From: Sepiola atlantica
Taxonomy: Eukaryota; Mollusca; Cephalopoda; Sepiida; Sepiolidae
Direction: 5' to 3'
DNA: 64,000 nt
Assembly: GCA_963556195.1 (NCBI GenBank)
Contig: OY744533.1
Location: 49,098,749 to 49,162,748, forward strand
The stretch's first letter is position 1. Each line of letters starts with the position of its first letter. This document shows, one piece after another, positions 56,617-64,000 of this stretch. Made by a program: the position numbers and the translations under genes. The notes under the pieces are model-generated. The model was not told the origin of the DNA, made no database searches, and was given only the letters and a program-made list of their open reading frames with translations.

Positions 56617-56850
56617 GCTGTACCTACCTGGTATTACCCGGGTAGAAACATATTACCAGGAAGGCATAGAGAAAATTAATCCAAAATATAGTTTTCTTTA
56701 GAATTTATTTGAAATATGAATTTTATAAATTCATTTTAGTTTTTCATTATAAATTAAGAAAATTAATTTTATGTATATTTATCTAAGTTACATATAGGTG
56801 AGAAACACACACACGGCATGAATGCGCTAATATTTATTTAAGAAGACATG
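56613..56850 (-). mobile_element. Short Helitron-like element
   Basis: Minus-strand 3' end CCCGGGTAATACCAGGTAGG, TACAG, CTAA at 56613; 5' side GTGTGTGTTTCTCACC near 56815, a motif also seen at 47698 and 59300. Confidence 0.5.
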
Positions 56851-57289
56851 TAATTGTTTATCTGATAATGAAAATAGATAGAAAAATGGTGAAATATGTT
56901 TTTTCTTTTTTATTAATCACGTAAGTTGATTTTTCTTTTAAGGGCATTAGTTTAGAATCTGTGTCCATCTGAAAATTTTTCTGGACTGGAATAATTAATA
57001 TTGTAAAAAAAACCGAAACGAAATACCTTTTTTTTTTTCAATTTAAATAACAGGGTACAACAACAAAAGAAAGATTGGTGAGTCGGAAGCAACTTTTAAA
57101 ATCTAACAAGATGACTTTATATTCTAACATAAAGTTACATGGTACAAAAAGAAAAGATTGGATAATCAGAAGCAATTATTGATGTATCAGTTTAAATGCT
57201 ATTCAGGTCTAACTTAATTTTGGTTATGTGTTCAGAATCTTTCCTTCACAGATAACTCAGAGAGATGACTTATCTGTGCAAATTCAATC
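56851..57289. other. No gene seen
   Basis: AT-rich, no recognisable feature. Confidence 0.4.
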
Positions 57290-57375
57290 ATTGGTTGACT
57301 GTAGTCTAGTGATCAAAGTGACACTCGCAATAGGTGGTCCCTTTACGAAAGCGCAGGTTAGAATCCTGTGCATGT
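57290..57375 (+). mobile_element. tRNA-headed SINE-like segment
   Basis: GACTGTAGTCTAGTGATCAA (A box) and GCGCAGGTTAGAATCCTGTG (B box) at tRNA-like spacing. Single copy in the window. Confidence 0.5.
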
Positions 57376-57580
57376 CTCAGTTTTCTCTTTGGGAGTTTTC
57401 TATGTTTGTCCGGCCCAGTAAGATATTTGTTGACATTGAATTTGAGAAGGACCATGTTGTAGTCTGTAGAGAAACATTCCGCAAGTGGGGAGTTCTTGGA
57501 AAGAAACACTGTTCATGGAAGTTCCATTTGATTTTAGGTAGACAGAGGAAGAAAGCTGAGTTCTTTGTGGCGTTGGCAGT
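57376..57580 (-). mobile_element. LINE C-terminal fragment, family B relative
   Basis: Minus strand: KIKWNFHEQCFFPRTPHLRN in one frame and TDYNMVLLKFNVNKYLTGPD in the next. These match EVPRCRRAFYSNIFLPRAAG and MQKFKTNVNRHL of the copy at 9624, and share DNA with 37210-37310. The 142-codon plus-strand frame across it is a shadow. Confidence 0.65.
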
Positions 57581-57709
57581 AAAACGAGTTAAAAAGTTTT
57601 GCTCTGAGAAGTATATATTTATCGAAAATCTTAGCTTAAAAAAAAAAACAATATAAATAAATAAATGACTTTATTCATTTTAAAATTGTGTCATTGTTTT
57701 GGTTTTCAA

Positions 57710-57716
<7 letters not shown>

Positions 57717-57755
<39 letters not shown>
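57717..57755. repeat. (TA)n microsatellite
   Basis: Pure TA tract at the 5' edge of the next element. Confidence 0.9.
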
Positions 57756-57757
<2 letters not shown>

Positions 57758-58115
57758 AAAATAAATGTATGTGTGTTCAGCTTCCTTCAATAATCACGTA
57801 TGCAAATTTATTTTTATGAGCTGTGAAAGAAAAGAAAGGTATGCTTAATCTTAATAATAACTAATAATAAAGGAAAGAATAATCATGTATACAAATTTAA
57901 ATTTTATGAGCCAAGAAGAGAAGTTATAAATCTTAATAACTGATAATAAAAGATGAAGTTAAGAATTTCTTTCACTTTTAATGTACACATTAAAAATTCC
58001 CTTATTTTTAGTGTGTGTGAAAATAGGAATTAATTTATGGGTACACATATGCTTTATTTACAGATGAGAGAGAGAGAGAGCTTAGTTTATTTTTTTTAAG
58101 TAAAACTTATCTTGC

Positions 58116-58146
<31 letters not shown>

Positions 58147-58501
58147 GTGGTGTACTAAAAGCGAACTTTTAGGAAAGGTAAAGCCTATTGTGAAAAGTAT
58201 ACAGCTCAATATCCAGGATAGAGCAGGTAGATATGAAGAAGAATGGAGAGGAATTAGAGAAGCAAAAGCCAATTTGATTTGGCTTTTGCTTCTCTAATTC
58301 CTTTCCATTCTTCTTCATATATATATATATATATATATATATTTGTAAAACTATACTCGGGTATTTGTTCTATCTTGATTAATTGTTACATGCAAGGTAA
58401 ATCTTAGTGTAAAAGCTGAAACAACACTAAAAAAATCAATTTTTATTAATAAAAATAATTTACTTACTACTCAACCCGGGCAACACCAGGTAGCCCTGTT
58501 A
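57756..58501 (+). mobile_element. Helitron-like element carrying a repeat Q insert
   Basis: 5' side AAAATAAATGTATGTGTGTT; 3' end CAACCCGGGCAACACCAGG, TAGCCCTGTTAG. The repeat Q copy sits at 58115-58345 between two TA tracts. Confidence 0.5.
58141..58330 (+). mobile_element. Repeat Q, short copy ending in a near-perfect palindrome
   Basis: Opens GTGGTGTACTAAAAGCGAAC as at 31781. Bases 58231-58272 and 58279-58320 form a hairpin of 42-bp arms with one mismatch and a 6-base loop. The right arm is the normal Q terminus; the left arm is an extra inverted copy. Confidence 0.75.
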
Positions 58502-59264
58502 GTTCATAAATACAATGAAGGAAACTTAAAACAATTCAATTTGTGATATCCATTCTACTATTCATAAGTTTTCCTGTTTTGAAACCAGTTGATTTTCTTT
58601 CAAGTCTGAGTAATATAACAAACCGTGTTCAATGAATTGTTTAAATTGAATCATCATTCATAATACTGTTTCAACATCAAGTCAACAAAAAAGAAATTAA
58701 AAAAATGTTTTTTAAATGCTGCAACTGATGGTAATTATATTGATAGTCTCTGATGCGACTGCAAAGGGATTTTTAAATGAAGTTAATGTTATGTAAATCA
58801 CTTGGAGAGTCATTTCTTTTTATTTGCATTAACTGGCCCATCCTAATTAAATGAATTATCTTGTCTATTGTGCTTTTGATATTTGTTTAAAACAATCAGT
58901 TGAAGAAGAAGGCAGACAAGCCTGACCTCAACTTGTTTTGGATCAATCAAAAAACAAACAAAAAAGTTTTCTAACATATGAAGTAGCATCGCTATTTGAT
59001 TCTACCAAGCCATTTTGTCTTTTTTCTCCCTTCAATCATATTTTTGCAATACCAAAGTAGTTTCAGTTTGTTTGAAAAAAACAAACAAACAAAAAACCAA
59101 CAACAAAACAAACAAATAATATTTTGGTTAGGAAGATTGTTACGATGGTGACAATCTTACATAATGAATGAAATAATGTAAGGGAGATAAATCTTTGCAG
59201 CTTAAACTGTTTTATCTCCCTTACATTGATTGATTCATTATTGAACATTTTTTCCATCTCTTCT
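58502..59264. other. No gene seen
   Basis: AT-rich. A hairpin-like pair, TAAGGGAGATAAA and TTTATCTCCCTTA, lies at 59179-59225. Confidence 0.4.
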
Positions 59265-59444
59265 CTTCATTAATAACATTTTGTGATCACTTCTTGTGTT
59301 TCTGTCTGTGTTTCTCGCCTATACGTGACTTACACATTATTATTACTTTTTATTTCATTTTACTTTGTTGCTCGTCTCTAATCTAAATTGGTCTTAAAAT
59401 GTTCAATTAATGAATCCCAGGCAACGCCGGATAGGTACAGCTAG
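59265..59444 (+). mobile_element. Short Helitron-like element
   Basis: GTCTGTGTTTCTCGCC on the 5' side; CCCAGGCAACGCCGGATAGG, TACAGCTAG at the 3' end. It is the shortest copy with both motif types. Confidence 0.5.
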
Positions 59445-59814
59445 TTAATAAAAACAAAACAAAACAAAAAAACAAAAAACAAAAAAAAATGCATATACTT
59501 AAGCTGCATCCATTTAATCTGTGCGTTTAATAACGAAAATGCTATTTCAAAAACAAGTGTGACAGACTTTTATTCAAATATAAAATGCAGTAGCATAAAG
59601 TACCAGAAATAAGTTTAAAATACTATTTAAAAATATAATTTATTACAAAATTAAATCCACCAGAATACATTTTGGTTTATTTTAATCTTTTTTTGTTAAT
59701 AGTTTTAAAAATAATGCTATTTCGAAATAAAGCGTGACAGACTTACGGAAATGCTATCTCAGACTTTAGGGTGACAGACCGACCAACACACAGCTTGCTT
59801 GAACGCGTGTAAAA
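59445..59814. other. No gene seen
   Basis: AT-rich with a (CAAAA)-like patch near 59455-59490. Confidence 0.4.
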
Positions 59815-60032
59815 AGAATTGACCTTTTGACTAGGATCAAAGTGTAGTATCAGAAAAGATACTACACTTCACCTGTTCTGTCCTTGATCAATGAAGGAGA
59901 AATCTTTCTAGACTGAGGCAATTTAAATTTTTGTCCCAATTCGGAGTGTCCCTATTTAGAGAGCTGGATTTTCCCTCCATTAAAACCGACCTTCTGTCTA
60001 ACTCTCCCCTCGTGAGGAGGAAAGTAAATAGG
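59815..60032 (+). mobile_element. U2 snRNA-headed SINE, type B
   Basis: GACCTTTTGACTAGGATCAA, AGTGTAGTATC, six bases, GATACTACACTT: an 11-bp hairpin that includes GTAGTA. Tail GACCTTCTGTCTAACTCTCC, then GAGGAGGAAAGTAAAT. The closest relative is at 2384-2611. Confidence 0.8.
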
Positions 60033-60769
60033 GACGCAATTAAATTCTTCCCTCCATCAACGAACTTAACCGCTTTTCAGTTACTGTATAGTTTATATTA
60101 ATACAATGATTTATGTGTCCACTGCAAGTCTAATTATCACATGAACGATGAAATGAATAAAACAAATGTTCATTAATAAATTATTTTATTTTCGTACGTC
60201 TGCTGCAGAAATCATAAAATAAAAAAAGAAAATACAGCTGCTGCACCCCCCCACTATCCTCCTCCTAACACCTTTTTGTTTTTGACCTCCTTTTACAGGA
60301 AATCATTTCAGCCCTCTTGCACATATTTTTGTTTTCTTCTAAGAAAAAAAATCTGTTTTGTATTCCCCATTTGTTATCGATTCACAACAAGAGTGAGAAT
60401 CTCCCCACAAAGTCAAGATGTGACACAAAGTGGATTTTAGTGTGTGTGTGTGTGTGTGGCGCCTTATGACACTCAAAGCCTACCAAAACTGGCTGTTCGG
60501 GGTAAACCCTGGCACTAGGGTGTGACTTATGCTTAGGGACCCAACATTTTGTGTCTGACTGAGGTAGTGTTCGTACAGTCCTAGGAGGTCACTCTCTCAG
60601 GCATTACCCCCTCCTTTATGATTGTTTTATACCAGTCAGTGTCACCGAGGAGCTCCTATGTTGATGAGTGCGATTATGGTTATTTGTATAATGTGGGAGC
60701 TGGATTACCCCAACTGCGCCACCTTAAAGTGAGTTAATGTCGAGCCATAGTATAGCGGAAGCGGTTAAA
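60033..60769. other. No gene; possible SINE-body relic at 60560-60625
   Basis: CAGTCCTAGGAGGTCACTC, TCTCAGGCATTACCCCC and TCCTTTATG are intermediate between the type A U2-SINE body and the minisatellite unit. A (TG)n tract lies at 60440-60458. Confidence 0.45.
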
Positions 60770-61600
60770 TACCTTAATACTCGGCGTTACCCAGGAGTCT
60801 TTTTTATCGAACTTCGTTTATCTTTTTTAACTATGCTGCTTTTTTTTTTTTTTTTGCCAAATTATTATTGTTTTTGAAAAATAGGATTTTGAAAGTTAAA
60901 TTTAATTAGATATTATTTGGCCATTAAATTAATTGAACCAAAATTGTTCTAAAACTATTTATTAAATTATTGGATGTAAAAAGGTTCCAAAACTTTAAAT
61001 CTTTTAATACACCAGGATTAGCTAAGAATTTTAAAGCCAGTTTAAATTATTCTCTGTTCGATAGTTTAAATGCTTCCAAATTCCTTTCAAATTTCGAAAA
61101 GGGACATTAAGTAATTCATTTATTTTCTTCAATAGCAAAAGATTGTCTTGCTAACCTGTTTACGAAAAAACAATAAAAAACGAGGTGCATTATGGCGGAT
61201 TTAATTTGAAATTAAAGTAGATTTTTAAATAGTATTGGTGAACCATCTTCTTTAATGTAAATATAGCTACTTTGTTCATAATCAATATTTATGCTAACTT
61301 AGAAGACCTATAACTTATATTAAATATATATATATATATATTTTAAAGCAAATAGGTCACAAATGAGTAAGTAAATCAAAATAATTTTTAAAAATTAATT
61401 TCTTAACTGTATTTCCGTTGGAATAATTTATGTCGGTAATAGTACTTTTTAAAGTTATTTTTGCTACTTTACGCTATTGCATTTTTGATTAATAGAAAAA
61501 ATAATAATATAAGCCACGTAAAAGCGAGTCACACGCGTGTACACCACACGCATACAAACACACACGAAAAACAATCTCGCAATTTTAGAGAGTGTCTCTA
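60770..61600 (-). mobile_element. Helitron-like element, provisional limits
   Basis: Minus-strand 3' side has CCTGGGTAACGCCGAG at 60776; the 5' side near 61560 has GTGTGTTTGTATGCGTGTGG. The interior is AT-rich; AGAATTTTAAAGCCAGTTTA near 61026 is the reverse complement of part of 47960-48000. Confidence 0.4.
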
Positions 61601-62179
61601 TTTGTGTCGCACCATTGACTGTGATAAAAATTGAATTAATGGCGGGTGTAAAAACTAGAAATCTTTTAGTCCAAGGGAAATAACTCTATAATTTCTATAA
61701 CCAAGTTTCTCCATTATGTAATTTATTTTGTTCATATTGAAATGGGTCATTCTGTTATCTACACCCTGCAGGACTTGACTTCCTTTGGTATGATTTGTCT
61801 GTTTAACGGTAATTCAACTTTTTGGAGTATGTAATACCGAAACACAATTCCTCTTATAAAAAAAATGTGTATATCTATATATTGCATACCTAGTGTATAT
61901 CTGTATATTGCTACTATACTAAGATAGGTTTGAGGACATTTTTTCCTACGGTGTCGGTCTTGTTGCACACAAAAAAAAACTATTTCCTGAGTGGATAACA
62001 CTTAGGCTTTAATTTTCTCGAAAAAGTAAAATAAAAAAAAATAAGAAAAAAAATAATTTCAGTTTTTTATACATTTTTTTTTAACGTCAATAGCTATAGG
62101 GGCTACTATGATAATGGATTTTATGATGCTCCGTCATATAACATCATTATAACCCTGCCTTGTAACAAAGCACATAAAA
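61601..62179. other. No gene seen
   Basis: AT-rich, no recognisable feature. Confidence 0.4.
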
Positions 62180-62204
62180 AATCCCTTCGAGCAGAAAAAG
62201 ATGA

Positions 62205-62478
62205 CTAAGAGCAGTTGCAATAATCAGTGGCTCTTTTGCGTTTTCTCACACCAGATATAGATGAACGTGAATCAGTGAGATCACGTGATGAAACAGCTGT
62301 TCCTGCAGTTATTTTTGGTTTACGTTTTTGTGACGTTTTCTCCTTTAGTCCTCGAACATACTGGGACAGCATTTCTAAGAATATCTTGCACTGGCTTAGC
62401 ATTGGCGGGAAACATAAAATATGTTACAGTTGTGTCATACATATGTTTCAGCACAGTTTTAGGGGCCATTAGGGTTGA
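62205..62478 (-). CDS. Unrecognised open segment, possible exon or gene relic
   Basis: A minus-strand frame runs to a stop at 62205 and reads MLSQYVRGLKEKTSQKRKPK, then ITAGTAVSSRDL, TDSRSSISGVRKRKRATDYC. It is basic and serine-rich, in DNA of more even composition than its surroundings. A second minus frame is also open over much of it. No domain is recognised. It could be the C-terminal exon of a host gene, a retrogene end or chance. Confidence 0.2.
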
Positions 62479-62524
62479 TTAGTTAAAAACGAAAAATACA
62501 GGTTAGCATAGGATTATCATAGTA

Positions 62525-62648
62525 TGGTATCTGTTTTGCCCTTAATCAGAAAGAAATTTTGTGCCTCTTTTGGGGTGAGCTAGATTTCCCTCGTATTAAA
62601 CCGACCTCGTGTCACATCCAACTCTTGTAGGGGGGGGGGTAAATAGGC
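62525..62648 (+). mobile_element. U2-SINE type B tail relic
   Basis: GTATGGTATCTGTTTTGCCC, then GAGCTAGATTTCCCTCGTAT, TAAACCGACCTCGTGTCAC and a G run, TAAATAGG. The head is almost lost. Confidence 0.5.
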
Positions 62649-62786
62649 TTTTTTAAAAATATATATTTTAATCACAAAATGATTTCTCATATATTTCTTG
62701 GTTTGGGATTGAGGTATCTTTAAAAAACTTTTTAATTGTTCTTATTAGCCACAAATTAACTCACCAAGGGACTCATCACTTACTAA

Positions 62787-62849
62787 CTTTCTATCTAATA
62801 TAATCACCTTTCTATCTGATATAATCACCTTTCTATCTAATATAATCAC
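62787..62849. repeat. 21-bp tandem repeat, 3 copies
   Basis: CTTTCTATCTAATATAATCA plus C, three times, with one substitution in the middle unit. Confidence 0.95.
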
Positions 62850-64000
62850 CTTTTAATTTAAGTCTAATGTTACAGAGTTTAACAATAACTAAAAACAATT
62901 GTTTTCCACTCTCGTTGATTTTAAATAGATGAAAAGAAAAAAGAAAAATTGTCTTAAAAATTAATAATTAATGTTCATGAAGAAAGAAAAGGTAGACTGT
63001 GGATTCGAGACCATTTTTCGATTGTGTAGGTTTCAGCATTCGAAATTCACCTTTCAATTTGGTACCGTGTTGCTACCAGAGCTCCCACACATTTTCAGAC
63101 CAGATAGCGTTTTTAAAGACATATATAACCAAATATTTTCTTTTAAAGAGATAAATTTAGGGGAAGGGTGGATAAAAAATGTGGCCATTTTTTTAATGCT
63201 GCCCTCCCCCCCCAACAAACATAAGAAATGATTACTTTTTATCACTTAAAAGTAGGTATTATGGTAAAACTGGAGTCGTATGCTATTTCATAATTGTAAT
63301 AGTTTATATTCCTGATCAAACTTCAGTATAAAAATGTGAATGTTAAAAGTCATACCCCCCCCTTTGATTTTGATATGTTGTTTTCGGGAATTATTGTTGT
63401 AATTTTTTTAGGACGTGGCTACATTGTCGTCTATCGTTAACTAGGCAAAACCCTTTCCCAGCAACTTATAAAAAAAAACAAAAAAAAAACTTCCTTACCC
63501 CTACCACTAACTCTAAATCCAGGTGTTATCCCTCCCCCAAAACCCTACGAAATAACTGAGAAAGAAAGTAGCTTATAAAAGCTAGTATCTTTTGGGGGGG
63601 GGGGATACCCGGACTTAGGGTTAGCGGTAGGGTTCGCAGAGTTTTTCCCTTTAAGTTGCTGAAAAAACGGTAATCTTTAATCAAAATTCGAGATATTTGC
63701 AAATTAAAATAATAAATCTGCAAAAATCAGAACACCAATTAAAAGTTCTTCTTGAACACTTAATAAAACAGGAAATCGAGCATTTTAATTAAGAAATGAA
63801 AAGAAGAAAAAAAGAATAAGCCGAATGCATGGAAACATTGAGTACACAATTTTGACTGCTTACCGCTACAAAAAATAAAAATAAAATAACACCCAAAAAT
63901 AAAAAAACAGACAAAACTTGTCATCAAAATATGTCCGTTTCACTTAGGAATTAACATCTTCATTATAGCCTGTTCACAATGACCGTTGGTTTATGAGCAA
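62850..64000. other. No gene seen; homopolymer tracts
   Basis: C runs at 63205 and 63356, a G run at 63595-63604. Two short antiparallel frames at 62971-63245 carry no motif. Confidence 0.45.

Noticed and set aside
57228..57656. 142-codon plus-strand ORF as a gene
   Set aside because: It is antisense to a LINE C-terminal fragment and crosses a tRNA-like segment.
63475..63640. Telomere-like CCCTAACC/TTAGGG words
   Set aside because: Scattered single words separated by unrelated bases, not an array.

Overview
The window is AT-rich, eukaryotic and almost entirely built from decayed transposable elements and simple repeats. I found no intact host gene: no open reading frame here is longer than about 160 codons, and every one with recognisable content is a piece of a reverse transcriptase, LINE endonuclease or mariner transposase. 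Several LINE families, snail- or cephalopod-like tRNA SINEs, 5S- and U2-derived repeats, many non-autonomous Helitron ends and long (TA)n tracts suggest a lophotrochozoan, most likely a mollusc. That assignment is an inference; the species cannot be read from the sequence.

Layout. 0-13 kb: LINE fragments, a U2-headed SINE, a degenerate LINE endonuclease/RT (3.5-5.3 kb), a minisatellite-bearing element with a 10-copy array of 50 bp (5.6-6.5 kb), two facing foldback elements (7.2-7.8 kb), further LINE 3' ends and a reverse-transcribed initiator tRNA copy (12.3 kb). 13-31 kb: palindromic Penelope-like repeats, a 5S-derived copy, tRNA SINEs, Helitrons, a complete but dead mariner with terminal repeats and TA duplication (18.87-20.61 kb), more minisatellite elements and U2 SINEs. 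31-45 kb: a full palindromic repeat, a hammerhead-like ribozyme fold (32.03-32.08 kb), an RTE-like LINE (33.5-34.6 kb), a CR1/Jockey-like LINE fragment (37.1-37.7 kb), a nearly complete Tx1/L1-like LINE on the minus strand (39.4-41.9 kb) and another LINE RT fragment (42.0-42.8 kb). 45-64 kb: a Helitron holding a hAT-type MITE with its 8-bp target duplication, a second MITE copy, two 5S-derived copies, three U2-headed SINE copies or heads, a 1.5-kb element with about 480-bp inverted arms, more Helitrons and SINEs.

The common thread is small-RNA-derived retroposons. U2 snRNA 5' ends head at least six copies or isolated heads, and related 3' tails are shared with a tRNA-headed SINE. A 17-base U2 segment carrying the branch-recognition sequence GTAGTA also recurs inside the minisatellite elements, so one SINE seems to have seeded another repeat class. 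No gene in the window can be assigned a host function, and most LINE pieces are 5'-truncated, frameshifted and presumably dead.
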